Part shown: positions 48,879-60,526 of the stretch, in pieces
Layout of the letters: the number at the start of each line of letters is the position of its first letter
Position numbering within the stretch: the first letter of the stretch is position 1
DNA from: Streptococcus chenjunshii
GTDB taxonomy: Bacteria; Bacillota; Bacilli; Lactobacillales; Streptococcaceae
Reading direction: 5' to 3'
DNA length: 64,000 bases
NCBI RefSeq assembly: GCF_003086355.1
Contig: NZ_CP031733.1
Coordinates: 868,001-932,000, forward strand
Position numbers and translations under genes: made by a program
Notes under the pieces: generated by a model
Seen by the model: only the letters and a program-made list of their open reading frames with translations
Database searches by the model: none
What the model was told of the DNA's origin: nothing

Positions 48879-51079
48879 TTTCAGCAAAATATAACTGGAA
48901 GATAGCTGATCAAAAGCCTGAGTCGGATTTTTTAAAACTGCTTCAAAAAGAAAAGCTCACTGAAGAGGCAGGGACTATTCTTTATCGGCGCGGTATCGAC
49001 ACTGCTGAGAAATTACACGCTTTTCTGCAGGCCGATCTGTCGGATCTGCATGATCCTTATTTGCTTTATGATATGGAAAAGAGCGTCAGCCGTATCCGAC
49101 AGGCTATTGAAAATGGGGAGCGTATTCTGATTTACGGCGATTATGATGCTGACGGTATGACAGCAGCCTCTGTGATGAAAGAAGCTTTGGAAATGCTTGG
49201 AGCTGAGGCCCGCGTTTATCTGCCTAACCGATTTACAGACGGATACGGTCCCAATAAATCGGTTTACAAATATTTTGCGGAACAGGAAGACATTTCGCTC
49301 ATTATTACCGTAGATAATGGTGTGGCTGGCCATGAAGCTCTCGCTTATGCGCATAAGCAGGGGCTGGATGTTATTGTGACAGATCATCACAGTATTCCTG
49401 ATGAACTGCCTGAAGCCTATGCTATTGTTCATCCCCAGCATCCTGAAAGCACCTATCCTTTCAAGGATTTGGCGGGCTGCGGTGTCGCTTTTAAATTGGC
49501 TTGTGCCCTGCTGGAGTCTGTTCCAGCAGAATTGCTTGATTTAGTTGCTATAGGAACTATTGCCGACATGGTCAGTCTGACCGATGAAAACCGTATTATG
49601 GTCAAGTTAGGTCTGCAGGTTTTAAAGACAGGCGAACGTTTTGGTCTGCAGGAATTGCTGCGTCTGTCTCAGGCTGATGCTGATCAGCTTAACGAAGAAA
49701 CGGTGGCTTTTAAACTGGCTCCTCAGCTCAATGCCCTCGGGCGTTTGGCTGATCCTAACCCTGCAGTTGATCTTTTAACGGGTTTTGATGAAGAGGAAGC
49801 GCAGGAGCTGGCTCTTATGATTTATGATAAAAATGAAGAGCGCAAACAGATCGTTGAGACAATTTTTCAGGAAGCAATGACCTTGGTTGACACAAGCCAG
49901 CCTGTCCAGATTTTAGCCAAGTCCGGATGGCATCCCGGGGTTTTGGGGATTGTTGCCGGCCGGATATTAGAAGAGCTGAATCAGCCCGTTATTGTTCTTA
50001 ATATTGAAGACGGGATAGCCAAAGGCAGTGCCAGAAGTGTGGCAGCGCTTGATATTTTTCAGGCTTTAACCAACCGCAGGGACCTTTTTATAGCTTTCGG
50101 CGGTCACAGCGGTGCTGCTGGGATGACCCTGGCAGCAGAGAAACTTCCTGATCTGTCGCAGGCCTTATCCGATTATATCGCTGCTGAGGCCATCAATCTT
50201 AGCCAAAAAAGAGTTTTGCAGATGGACGCGAATCTTGATCTATCATCTCTGAGCCTCGACACGGTGGCGAGTCTTACTAGGCTAGCTCCTTTTGGCATGG
50301 ATAATAAGAAACCTGTTTTTCATTTAACAGATTTTATAGTGAAACAGGCAAGAACTATGGGACAGCAGGGAAAGCATCTCAAACTAAAAATTGCTCAGGG
50401 CGAGGCTGTATTTGACCTTGTGGCTTTTAATCGGGGCAGTCAGCTGCAGGAATTTCAGCAGGCGCAAAATCTGGAATTGGCGGTAACCCTGTCGGTCAAC
50501 CGTTGGAATGGCCAGACTGCACTGCAGCTCATGCTGGAAGATGCTCGAGTCGAAGGTGTTCAGCTGTTGGATATCCGTTCAAATAAGAGTTCTCTTCCTG
50601 CTGATGTCCCTGTCTTGACAGCAGACAGTCAGAGCAAAGAAGTTGTGCTGCTGAATGTTCCTGAAAATCCGGAAGATTTAAAAGCCCTTTTTGCCGGCAA
50701 GGTCTTTGATGTCATTTATTTTAAAAACCGGATAGAACATCAATATTATCTGACTGGCTATGGGACGCGTGAGCAATTTGCCAAACTCTACAGGACGATT
50801 TATCAGTTTCCGGAATTTGATGTCCGCTATAAACTGAAAGAACTGGCTTCCTACCTCAAAATCCCTGATATTCTCTTGGTTAAAATGATTCAAATTTTTG
50901 ATGAACTGGATTTTGTAAGGATTGCAGACGGGGTGATGACTGTTAATAAAAAGGCGGAAAAACGTGAGATTGCTGACAGCCGGATTTACCAAGATTTAAA
51001 GCAGCTTGTTAAGTTTCAGGAACTTATGGCCTTAGGGACGCCGCAGGAAATATATGATTTTTTAAAGGGGAATGAGTGA
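48875..51079 (+). CDS. recJ: Single-stranded-DNA exonuclease RecJ
   Basis: RecJ is a 5'-3' single-strand exonuclease in recombination and base-excision repair. The 734-residue protein has DHH-family motifs IYGDYDADGMTAA (about 86-98), TVDNG (about 148), VTDHHS (about 167), HPQHP near 188, the DHHA1 domain with FGGHSGAAGM (about 408-417) and an OB fold near 460-560. It has the extra C-terminal region usual in streptococci. Confidence 0.95.
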   Translation: MISAKYNWKIADQKPESDFLKLLQKEKLTEEAGTILYRRGIDTAEKLHAFLQADLSDLHDPYLLYDMEKSVSRIRQAIENGERILIYGDYDADGMTAASVMKEALEMLGAEARVYLPNRFTDGYGPNKSVYKYFAEQEDISLIITVDNGVAGHEALAYAHKQGLDVIVTDHHSIPDELPEAYAIVHPQHPESTYPFKDLAGCGVAFKLACALLESVPAELLDLVAIGTIADMVSLTDENRIMVKLGLQVLKTGERFGLQELLRLSQADADQLNEETVAFKLAPQLNALGRLADPNPAVDLLTGFDEEEAQELALMIYDKNEERKQIVETIFQEAMTLVDTSQPVQILAKSGWHPGVLGIVAGRILEELNQPVIVLNIEDGIAKGSARSVAALDIFQALTNRRDLFIAFGGHSGAAGMTLAAEKLPDLSQALSDYIAAEAINLSQKRVLQMDANLDLSSLSLDTVASLTRLAPFGMDNKKPVFHLTDFIVKQARTMGQQGKHLKLKIAQGEAVFDLVAFNRGSQLQEFQQAQNLELAVTLSVNRWNGQTALQLMLEDARVEGVQLLDIRSNKSSLPADVPVLTADSQSKEVVLLNVPENPEDLKALFAGKVFDVIYFKNRIEHQYYLTGYGTREQFAKLYRTIYQFPEFDVRYKLKELASYLKIPDILLVKMIQIFDELDFVRIADGVMTVNKKAEKREIADSRIYQDLKQLVKFQELMALGTPQEIYDFLKGNE

Positions 51080-51188
51080 GCATCAGGCTTCTAGTTTTAA
51101 ACAGGAGGTTCTGCGGCTGACAATGTCCGGTTTATTGGCAGAGGAATCATCTTTCTTTTAGATTAAAGATGTCTAAAACAAGATTTCG

Positions 51189-51197
51189 TGCTATAAT
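51189..51197 (+). promoter_or_regulatory. Extended -10 promoter of apt
   Basis: TGCTATAAT lies 44 bases before the apt ATG. Confidence 0.65.
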
Positions 51198-51241
51198 AAA
51201 GAGTAAACGATTTTTTGGCAGATGCCCTAGAAAGTAAAAGA

Positions 51242-51760
51242 ATGGATTTAGAAAATTATATTGCAACAATTAAGGATTATCCGCAGGAAGGCGTGCTTTT
51301 CCGCGATATCAGCCCTCTGATGGCTGATGGCAATGCCTACAGCTATGCTGTCCGTGAGATTGTCCAGTATGCTACAGATAAGAAAATCGACATGGTGGTC
51401 GGCCCTGAAGCGCGTGGTTTTATTGTCGGCTGTCCTGTTGCTTTTGAATTAGGTATTGGTTTTGCCCCTGTCCGTAAACCAGGCAAACTGCCGCGTGAGG
51501 TTGTCTCTGCGGATTATCAAAAAGAGTATGGTCTCGATACCTTAACGATGCATGCTGATGCGATTAAACCGGGTCAGCGGGTTCTGATTGTTGATGATTT
51601 GCTGGCTACCGGCGGCACCGTAAAGGCGACAATTGAAATGATTGAGAAGCTTGGCGGCATTGTAGCAGGCTGTGCTTTTCTGATCGAACTGGATGGTCTG
51701 AACGGGCGCGATGCTATCGCTGGGTACGATACCAAGGTTCTGATGAAATTCCCTAGTTGA
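51242..51760 (+). CDS. apt: Adenine phosphoribosyltransferase
   Basis: Apt salvages adenine to AMP with PRPP. The 172-residue protein begins [17 protein letters not shown] and carries the PRPP loop [17 protein letters not shown] (about 121-137) and the flexible-loop region KPGKLPREV (about 82-90). A longer in-frame reading from TTG 51215 is possible, but the homologous start is ATG 51242. The ribosome binding site there is weak (AGAAAG). The methionine gene that follows has its own promoter. Confidence 0.95.
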   Translation: MDLENYIATIKDYPQEGVLFRDISPLMADGNAYSYAVREIVQYATDKKIDMVVGPEARGFIVGCPVAFELGIGFAPVRKPGKLPREVVSADYQKEYGLDTLTMHADAIKPGQRVLIVDDLLATGGTVKATIEMIEKLGGIVAGCAFLIELDGLNGRDAIAGYDTKVLMKFPS

Positions 51761-51762
51761 CC

Positions 51763-51779
51763 TATAGTTTGTAACTATA
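51763..51779 (+). promoter_or_regulatory. MetR/MtaR-type operator upstream of metA
   Basis: TATAGTTTGTAACTATA differs by one base from the MetR consensus. It is centred about 60 bases upstream of the transcription start predicted from the metA promoter, a normal place for a LysR-type activator. A second partial half-site (AAAACTATA) overlaps the -35 region. Confidence 0.8.
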
Positions 51780-51801
51780 TCTAACTACAAAAATAACATA
51801 A

Positions 51802-51830
51802 TTGAAAACTATATCGGCATATTTTATAAT
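51802..51830 (+). promoter_or_regulatory. Promoter of metA
   Basis: -35 TTGAAA and -10 TATAAT are separated by 17 bases, 35 bases before the metA ATG. Confidence 0.75.
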
Positions 51831-51865
51831 CTTAAGTAAAGGATTATAGAAACGGAGATATTTTC

Positions 51866-52786
51866 ATGCCGATTAAACTTGACAGAGAACTGCCGGCGCT
51901 TGCTATTTTACGTTCTGAAAATGTCTTTATCATGGATAATAAGAGGGCCCGCCAGCAGGATATCCGGCCGATAGAAGTCGTTATCGTTAACCTGATGCCC
52001 ACCAAAGAAGCGACCGAAACACAGCTTCTGCGTTTGCTGGCCAATACCCCTTTACAGATTAATGTCGATTTTCTGCACATGGCCAGCCATAAGTCCAAAA
52101 ACACAAGAGCAGAGTATCTGACGGACTTTTATAAAACGTTTGCTGATATTGAGCATAACTATTATGACGGTCTCATCATTACCGGTGCACCTGTAGAAAC
52201 ACTGCCTTTTGAAGAGGTAGACTACTGGCAGGAACTGTGTCAGGTTTTTGCCTGGTCAAAAACGCATGTTTACTCTACTTTGCACCTATGCTGGGGAGCA
52301 CAGGCCGGTCTTTACTATAAATACGGTCTTAATAAAGTTCTGCTGAAAAAGAAGCTGTCCGGAATTTATCAGCAGCAGGTGAAAGAAAAACGGAGTCCTC
52401 TTATGCGGGGATTTGATGACCGATTTGCTGCACCGCATTCGCGCTATACAGAAGTGCCGGCGGAAGAAATTGCGGCCAAGACTGAACTGGACGTTCTGGC
52501 TTCAGGCAGTGAAGTTGGTTTATCGATTTTAGCCAGCAAAGACTTACGTGAAGTGTACAGTTTCGGCCATTTGGAATATGACAGAGAAACATTGCTGAAA
52601 GAGTACCAGCGCGACAGGAAAGCCGGTAAAACGGTTTCTGTTCCGGAACATTATTTTCCAGCTGACAACCCTCAGAGAACTCCGATGATGACGTGGAATC
52701 TGGCTGCAACGACTTTCTTCAGCAACTGGATTAATTATGCAGTTTATCAGGAAACACCTTATCGTTTGGAAGAACTAAAAAAATGA
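51866..52786 (+). CDS. metA: Homoserine O-acyltransferase MetA (probably acetyl-CoA type)
   Basis: MetA acylates homoserine as the first committed step of methionine synthesis. The 306-residue protein has the catalytic Cys in LHLCWGAQ (about 138-145), His in PHSRYTEV (about 193) and Glu in GHLEYD (about 237). Residue 111 is Glu (TGAPVE), which in characterised family members goes with acetyl-CoA, while Gly goes with succinyl-CoA (literature recollection). GGAG precedes ATG. A MetR box and promoter lie just upstream. Confidence 0.93.
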   Translation: MPIKLDRELPALAILRSENVFIMDNKRARQQDIRPIEVVIVNLMPTKEATETQLLRLLANTPLQINVDFLHMASHKSKNTRAEYLTDFYKTFADIEHNYYDGLIITGAPVETLPFEEVDYWQELCQVFAWSKTHVYSTLHLCWGAQAGLYYKYGLNKVLLKKKLSGIYQQQVKEKRSPLMRGFDDRFAAPHSRYTEVPAEEIAAKTELDVLASGSEVGLSILASKDLREVYSFGHLEYDRETLLKEYQRDRKAGKTVSVPEHYFPADNPQRTPMMTWNLAATTFFSNWINYAVYQETPYRLEELKK

Positions 52787-52828
52787 CCTGCTCAAAGGGA
52801 TAAAAAGTATCCGGAATGAAAAAAGAAA

Positions 52829-52858
52829 GGAGATGCTCAGGAACGGTATCTCCCGCTT
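52829..52858 (+). terminator. Possible terminator after metA
   Basis: GGAGAT pairs with ATCTCC across a 13-base loop, followed by CGCTTTTCTC. The T-run is interrupted, so support is modest. Confidence 0.4.
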
Positions 52859-52912
52859 TTCTCTCTTAAGGGCAGCTGTGCTTTTTTTGTCTTAAAGCAG
52901 GAAGGAGAAGTT

Positions 52913-53593
52913 ATGGGCTTTTCAGAATATTATCAATCAGGAAATTTAGTCTTACCGGGCGCCTTACTGTTTCATTTTAAAGATATTTTTCCTAAAGCAG
53001 ATGATTTTTTAGTATGGCAGTTTTTTTATTTGCAAAATACCAGTAAGCTGGATGATTTAGCACCGAGTCAAATTGCTTCGGCTTTAGGAAAAACGGTTGC
53101 TGAAATCAATCGTTCCATTTCTGATTTAACTGCCCAGGAGCTGCTGGATATGAAGACCATAGAGCTTGATGGAGAGATTGAGGTTATTTTTGATGCCAGC
53201 CCCGCCTTCGCTAAATTAGATGCTCTGCTGCAGGAAGCCTCTATGCCAGAAACCAATGCTAAGCCGGACAATGCCCTTAAAGCTTTGGTTCAAGACTTTG
53301 AACGTGAGTTGGGCCGGCTCCTCAGTCCTTTTGAATTAGAAGATTTGCAAAAGACCATTGAAGAGGACAGGACCGATCCGGATTTGGTACGGGCGGCTTT
53401 GCGTGAAGCTGTCTTTAACGGAAAAACCAACTGGAATTACATTAATGCTATTTTGCGCAACTGGCGCCGTGAAGGACTGACAACTCTTCGTCAGGTTGAA
53501 GAGCACCGCAGACAGCGTGAAGAAAGCCAGGCAGCAGATGTGACGGTTTCTGATGATTTTCTGCAGGCTATGGATCTTTGGGGTGAGCAGTAA
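52913..53593 (+). CDS. dnaD: DnaD-domain replication protein
   Basis: DnaD helps to load the replicative helicase in Firmicutes. The 226-residue protein has an N-terminal winged-helix part (about 1-95, FYLQNTSKLDDLAPSQIASAL) and the C-terminal DnaB/DnaD domain (about 125-200) with the YxxxIxxxW-like signature WNYINAILRNWRREGL near 176-191. GAAGGAG precedes ATG. Confidence 0.92.
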   Translation: MGFSEYYQSGNLVLPGALLFHFKDIFPKADDFLVWQFFYLQNTSKLDDLAPSQIASALGKTVAEINRSISDLTAQELLDMKTIELDGEIEVIFDASPAFAKLDALLQEASMPETNAKPDNALKALVQDFERELGRLLSPFELEDLQKTIEEDRTDPDLVRAALREAVFNGKTNWNYINAILRNWRREGLTTLRQVEEHRRQREESQAADVTVSDDFLQAMDLWGEQ

Positions 53594-53868
53594 ATCCAGC
53601 CGACAGTTGGCAAAGCGGACTGTTAACAGGAGTGTTTTCTGACGCTTGGGAAGCGGCAGCAGACAGCTCCTTTTCATTTATTTGCTGCTTTTGTTTTTTA
53701 TGAGAGCAGGCAAAAATGGTCAGACGGCCAGCAGCTGTTTCGCTTCTGTCTGCTGTTCTTATTTTAAAATAAAGCAGAGTTGATCCCATTTTTAAGCAGC
53801 TGGTTCTACTAGTATGAAAAGCATCTATACGAATTACCGTGAAAAAACAAAAGATAAAAGGAGTAAGG

Positions 53869-54552
53869 ATGGAGTTAGTGTTATCGCAGCGTTTAAAAGC
53901 TGTTTCTGAATTTGTTCCTCAAGGGAGCCGGCTTTTGGATATCGGGAGCGATCATGCCTATTTGCCGCTCTTTCTGCTGCAAAAAGGCCGGATTGATTTT
54001 GCGGCAGCCGGAGAGGCTGCACACGGCCCTTATCAGTCTGCGCTGAAAAATGCTGCGGACTACGGCTTCACAGGTAAACTAACTGTCCGTCTGGCAGACG
54101 GCTTAGCTGCTTTGGACCCATCTGACCGGATCTCTGTTCTTACTATTTGCGGTATGGGCGGCCGGCTTATTGCTGCTATTTTGGAAGCAGGCAAGCAGAA
54201 ATTAGATTCTATTTCCCGTCTCATTTTACAGCCTAATAATTGTGAAGATACTGTGCGCAGCTGGCTGACTGAGAATGGTTTTGCCCTTAAGGCTGAGAAG
54301 CTTGTCAGAGAGAATAAGAAATTCTATGAGATTTTGGTTGCTGAACCGGGTCACATGGTTCTGTCATCAAAGGATTTACGTTTCGGCCCTTTTCTTAGCC
54401 AGGAGCAGTCAGCTGTTTTTAAAAGCAAGTGGCAGGCTGAACTCGGTAAATTAGAAGTCATTTCTTCTCAGCTTCCGGATTATCATACTGACCGCCCGGT
54501 ATTGAATCAAAAGATTGAAGCTATCAAGGAGGTTATTGATGAAAGCAAGTGA
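53869..54552 (+). CDS. trmK: tRNA (adenine22-N1)-methyltransferase TrmK
   Basis: TrmK methylates N1 of adenine 22 in tRNA using S-adenosylmethionine. The 227-residue protein has the cofactor motif [13 protein letters not shown] (about 22-34), [10 protein letters not shown] (about 92-101) and LQPNN (about 123), the family's catalytic-loop motif. I chose ATG 53869 because AAAGGAG stands before it; the frame is open to a GTG at 53839. It overlaps the Nif3-family gene by 14 bases. Confidence 0.93.
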   Translation: MELVLSQRLKAVSEFVPQGSRLLDIGSDHAYLPLFLLQKGRIDFAAAGEAAHGPYQSALKNAADYGFTGKLTVRLADGLAALDPSDRISVLTICGMGGRLIAAILEAGKQKLDSISRLILQPNNCEDTVRSWLTENGFALKAEKLVRENKKFYEILVAEPGHMVLSSKDLRFGPFLSQEQSAVFKSKWQAELGKLEVISSQLPDYHTDRPVLNQKIEAIKEVIDESK

Positions 54553-55327
54553 TATTATCGCTTTTTATGAAGCGTACTGTCCCAGAGAACTTTCCTTAGA
54601 AGGGGATATCTCAGGTTGGCAGATCGGTCGTCCCGATAAGGATGTTGAAACACTGATGCTGGCTCTGGATATTCGAGAAGCTACGGTTGCCGAGGCGATA
54701 GCTAAGAAAGTTGATTTAATTATTGTCAAACACGCTCCGATTTTTAAACCGCTGACAGATTTAACTGCCAGTCCGCAGAACCACATCTATCTGGACTTAA
54801 TCAAGCATGATATCGCCGTCTATGTCAGCCATACCAATATTGATGTGGTTCCTGACGGTCTAAATGACTGGTTCTGCGATAAGCTCGATATCTCTTCCAC
54901 AGAGATTCTCTCACCGACTGAAAACGGCTTCGGTATTGGCCGCATTGGGACTGTAGAAGCTCAGACATTAGCAGATTTTGCACGCAAAGTCAAACAAGTC
55001 TTTCAACTGGATGCTGTCCGCCTTATTAGCTATGGCTGTAATGAGAAACTTATCAAGCGTGTGGCAATATGCGGCGGAAGCGGTGCTGGTTTTTATCGTG
55101 ATGCACTGGCAAAAGGTGCTGATGTCTATATAACGGGAGATATATACTATCATACTGCTCAGGAAATGCTGACTGAGGGGCTGCTGGCCATTGATCCCGG
55201 CCACCATATTGAAGTCCTCTTTGTAGAGAAACTGGCGGAAAAATTTCAAATTTGGCAGCACGAAAATCATTGGGACATTACTGTTATCGGCAGTCAGGCC
55301 AGCACAAACCCCTTCAGCCATTTATAA
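54539..55327 (+). CDS. Nif3-like dinuclear metal centre hexameric protein
   Basis: The 262-residue protein belongs to the Nif3/DUF34 family. Metal-ligand motifs are [13 protein letters not shown] (about 59-71), [13 protein letters not shown] (about 98-110) and [12 protein letters not shown] near 221. Its biochemical function is not settled; it commonly pairs with trmK, as here. The start is ATG 54539 behind AAGGAGG, giving a 14-base overlap with trmK. Confidence 0.92.
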   Translation: MKASDIIAFYEAYCPRELSLEGDISGWQIGRPDKDVETLMLALDIREATVAEAIAKKVDLIIVKHAPIFKPLTDLTASPQNHIYLDLIKHDIAVYVSHTNIDVVPDGLNDWFCDKLDISSTEILSPTENGFGIGRIGTVEAQTLADFARKVKQVFQLDAVRLISYGCNEKLIKRVAICGGSGAGFYRDALAKGADVYITGDIYYHTAQEMLTEGLLAIDPGHHIEVLFVEKLAEKFQIWQHENHWDITVIGSQASTNPFSHL

Positions 55328-55466
55328 CTCTGTTTGAGTGGGAGGCTGCCTTTTTATTGAGACAGGCCCCTGTAACGACTGTCAATCACAAAAAACTTCC
55401 TGAAAAAGCAGAAGTATGCCAAAATGAGCTGACTATTATATTCATTATAAGTATAAGAAAGAAAGC

Positions 55467-55573
55467 TGAACACGGCCTAAAATCCTAGTGAAAAAGATGA
55501 AGTCCGTCGTGATGCAGGACATCGCTTATCCTTCCCTATTTTCCTACGGATTTTTTCACGGCCTTTGTATCTT
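55467..55573 (+). repeat. Hairpin repeat, subtype A, first of pair
   Basis: CTGAACACGGCCTAA to TTCACGGCCTTTGTATCTT, arms AAATCC/GGATTT and GAAAA/TTTTC, core gtgatgcaggacatcgc. Six bases separate it from the next copy. Confidence 0.92.
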
Positions 55574-55579
55574 GATGAA

Positions 55580-55687
55580 TTGAACACGGCCTAAAATCCT
55601 AGTGAAAAAGATGAAGTCCAGCGCGATGCAGGACATCGCTTGTCCTTCCCTATTTTCCTACGGATTTTTTTACGGTCTTTGTATCTT
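55580..55687 (+). repeat. Hairpin repeat, subtype A, before dadA-like gene
   Basis: Nearly identical to the previous copy; the right end reads TTACGGTCTTTGTATCTT. It ends 18 bases before the TTG start of the oxidase gene, with AAGGAGAG between. Confidence 0.92.
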
Positions 55688-55705
55688 GATGAAAAGGAGA
55701 GTGTC

Positions 55706-56806
55706 TTGAGAGTTGCTATAGTAGGTGCCGGAGCAGTAGGAGCAACGGCTGCTTATTATCTTGCTAAAAACCGGCATATCAATATTACTGTTTTTGATGA
55801 GGGGCTGGGGCAGGCTACTCAAGCTGCTGCTGGCATTATCAGTCCTTGGTTTTCTAAACGGCGCAATCGGTCTTGGTATCATCTGGTTCGCTTAGGTGCG
55901 GACTTTTATCAGGATTTAGTTGCTGATTTACAGCAAGAAGGGCAGCAAGCCGATTTTTACCAGCAGACAGGTGTCTATATTATCAAAAAAGATGAGGACA
56001 AACTGAAGGATCTTTATGATTTAGCCCTTTCGCGCCGAGATGAAGCGCCGCTGATTGGGGATCTGAAATTACTGTCAAAAAGCGAAGCTATAAAGGATTT
56101 TCCGGATTTACAAGGGTTTGAAACTTTACTTTATGCATCCGGCGGCGCTCGTGTCGAAGGAGCATTATTGGTAAAAACACTGCTTAGAGCCAGCCGGGCT
56201 GACATTATTAAGAAGAAAGTGTCTCTAAGTCTGGAAGGTAAGGATTATGTCATTGATGGGCAGCATTTTGATACTGTTATTTTGGCTGCAGGAGCTTGGC
56301 TTGGTCAAATTTTGGCGCCTTTGGGCTATCAATTGGATTTGCGTCCTCAAAAAGGTCAGCTCCGCGATTACTATTTTTCTGATTTGGATACTGCAACCTA
56401 CCCTGTGGTCATGCCTGAAGGGGAATTAGATATTATTCCTTTTCCTTCCGGGCAAATCAGCATCGGTGCGACACATGAAAATGATAAGGGGTTTGACCTG
56501 TCAGTCGACACTGCTTTGCTGAATGATTTTGAGATTCAGGCACAACATTATTTCCCTTATCTTAAAAATGCGTCATCTTTTAAAGAGCGGGTAGGGATCC
56601 GTGGCTATACGAGTGATTTTTCGCCATTTTTTGGCCCCGTTCCTGATTTAATAAACACTTATACAGCAGGCGGGCTGGGATCAACAGGACTGACAGCCGG
56701 GCCACTGCTTGGCTGGCAGCTGGCGCAGTTAGCCCAAGGCCGAGAACCGCTTTTGAACTTAGAAGATTATGCTGTAGAAAATTATATTGTTAAAACGTAT
56801 CAGTAA
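55706..56806 (+). CDS. FAD-dependent amino acid oxidase/dehydrogenase, DadA-like
   Basis: The 366-residue protein starts with the dinucleotide-binding motif RVAIVGAGAVGATAAYYL and has the DAO-family C-terminal block YTAGGLGSTGLTAGPLLG (about 329-346). It should oxidise a glycine- or D-amino-acid-like substrate with FAD; the exact substrate is unknown. I chose TTG 55706, placed after AAGGAGAG and matching the start of the fold. The frame is open upstream through the repeat to ATG 55640, which would add 22 implausible residues. Confidence 0.88.
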   Translation: MRVAIVGAGAVGATAAYYLAKNRHINITVFDEGLGQATQAAAGIISPWFSKRRNRSWYHLVRLGADFYQDLVADLQQEGQQADFYQQTGVYIIKKDEDKLKDLYDLALSRRDEAPLIGDLKLLSKSEAIKDFPDLQGFETLLYASGGARVEGALLVKTLLRASRADIIKKKVSLSLEGKDYVIDGQHFDTVILAAGAWLGQILAPLGYQLDLRPQKGQLRDYYFSDLDTATYPVVMPEGELDIIPFPSGQISIGATHENDKGFDLSVDTALLNDFEIQAQHYFPYLKNASSFKERVGIRGYTSDFSPFFGPVPDLINTYTAGGLGSTGLTAGPLLGWQLAQLAQGREPLLNLEDYAVENYIVKTYQ

Positions 56807-56900
56807 GCAGGCTGTTTATAAAAATAAGGCATCACTTAAAATAACTGGCATTGTAAACAATCAGACAGTTTTCTGTTTTTTATCTGTTTAATGTGTAAGC

Positions 56901-56929
56901 CTGTCAGGAAGTAAGTGACAGCCTTTTTT
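56901..56929 (+). terminator. Intrinsic terminator after the oxidase gene
   Basis: CTGTCA/TGACAG with a 9-base loop, followed by CCTTTTTT. Confidence 0.65.
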
Positions 56930-56934
56930 ATTTA

Positions 56935-56943
56935 TGTTAGAAT
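56935..56943 (+). promoter_or_regulatory. Extended -10 promoter of the rml genes
   Basis: TGTTAGAAT lies 33 bases before the rmlA ATG. Confidence 0.6.
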
Positions 56944-56976
56944 AAAGTGACAGAAATGACAAAGAGAGGAATCTTT

Positions 56977-57845
56977 ATGAAAGGAATAATTCTTGCCGGC
57001 GGTTCAGGAACACGTCTTTATCCGCTGACGCGCGCTGCCTCAAAACAGCTTATGCCAATCTATGACAAGCCCATGATTTATTATCCGCTGTCTACATTGA
57101 TGTTAGCCGGGATTAAGGACATTCTGATTATTTCAACTCCGCAGGATTTGCCGCGTTTCCGGGAACTCCTGCAGGACGGTTCTGAGTTTGGCATTAAGCT
57201 TTCTTATGCTGAACAGCCAAGTCCGGACGGCTTGGCGCAGGCTTTTATCATCGGTGAAGATTTTATCGGTGAAGACCGTGTGGCTCTTATTTTAGGAGAC
57301 AATATTTATTATGGCCCCGGACTTTCGAGAATGCTGCAAAAGGCGGCCGCCAAAGAAAAAGGAGCCACTGTTTTTGGTTATCAGGTTAAAGATCCGGAAC
57401 GTTTTGGTGTCGTTGAATTTGATGACAGTATGAATGCTATCTCTATCGAAGAGAAGCCGGCAGTGCCAAAATCGAATTTTGCTGTAACCGGTCTGTATTT
57501 TTATGATAATGATGTTGTTAAAATTGCCAAGAATATTAAGCCTTCGCCTCGAGGCGAGCTTGAAATTACTGATGTTAACAAAGCTTATCTTGATCGCGGC
57601 GATTTGTCGGTAGAGGTGATGGAGCGTGGATTTGCCTGGCTGGATACGGGGACCCATGAAAGTCTGCTGGAAGCAGCGCAGTATATTGAAACCGTTCAGC
57701 GGATGCAAAATTTACAGGTAGCCAATCTTGAAGAGATTGCCTACCGCATGGGTTATATAACAGCTGACGATGTGCGTAAATTAGCACAGCCGCTTAAGAA
57801 AAATGAATACGGGCAGTATCTGCTCCGTTTGATTGGAGATAATTA

Positions 57846-57846
<1 letters not shown>
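56977..57846 (+). CDS. rmlA: Glucose-1-phosphate thymidylyltransferase RmlA
   Basis: RmlA makes dTDP-glucose, the first step to dTDP-L-rhamnose for cell-wall rhamnose polysaccharide. The 289-residue protein begins [18 protein letters not shown], with the nucleotide-binding loop GGSGTRL at 8-14; EKP appears near 160 and TGLYFYDN near 172. I chose ATG 56977 (AGAGAGGAA before it); the frame is open upstream to 56947. The stop overlaps rmlC by one base. Confidence 0.96.
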
Positions 57847-59977
<2,131 letters not shown>

Positions 59978-59980
59978 TAT

Positions 59981-60004
59981 AAAAACCGAGTTATCTCGGT
60001 TTTT
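59981..60004 (+). terminator. Intrinsic terminator after rmlB
   Basis: AAAAACCGAG/CTCGGTTTTT, a 10 bp stem with a 4-base loop ending in T residues. Confidence 0.85.
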
Positions 60005-60047
60005 ATGCATTTAGCAGTCATTGTATCCTGTTAAGGAGGTGCTGTGC

Positions 60048-60449
60048 GTGAAGAAGCGCTGTTTGTTTCTTATTGTCCTTACGGCAGTTGGGATGCTGTC
60101 CTGTTTGCTGCCTTGGTCAGGAATTTACAGAGGAAGCATTCCGCCAGGGAATCTGCCGGATATTATATTCTACGGTTATCAAAAAAACGGCTTGAGTTGT
60201 TCCCTTCTGTTTGCATGTGTTTTTTTGATTGCAGCCGTCACATTTTTGAGAGGAGAGATAACTAAAAGACTCAAAACGTGCGCAGCTTTTATCTGTTCAC
60301 TGGTATTAGCTATCTGTTTGTTTGATACCCTGACAATTGCATCACAGGCTCATATGAAAGGTGCTGTCCCATTCTTACAGATAGGCCCGTTTGTTATGGG
60401 GCTGGTCGCTGTTATGATACTGATTATTCTTAAGCATTTTAGGGCCTGA
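60048..60449 (+). CDS. Small four-helix membrane protein of unknown function
   Basis: The 133-residue protein has four hydrophobic segments (about 5-22, 45-65, 76-95 and 108-128) and a basic N-terminus (VKKRC). I recognise no family. The start is GTG 60048, behind AAGGAGG; an upstream in-frame ATG at 60021 lacks a ribosome binding site. It lies between the rml terminator and the convergent lactonase gene. Confidence 0.65.
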   Translation: MKKRCLFLIVLTAVGMLSCLLPWSGIYRGSIPPGNLPDIIFYGYQKNGLSCSLLFACVFLIAAVTFLRGEITKRLKTCAAFICSLVLAICLFDTLTIASQAHMKGAVPFLQIGPFVMGLVAVMILIILKHFRA

Positions 60450-60526
60450 CGGCTCTGCCAAAAAAGTTTTGCGCCTCTCTGAGATAGCTTGTTCAGAAGC
60501 CAGCAAAGGCTGCCGTTTTACTTTTC

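Noticed and set aside
53826..53833. TACGAATT as a ComX (CIN) box before trmK, and TACGAAGA near 19976 before the GNAT gene
   Set aside because: Each has a mismatch to TACGAATA, the typical T-rich flank is weak, and the genes are not known competence genes.
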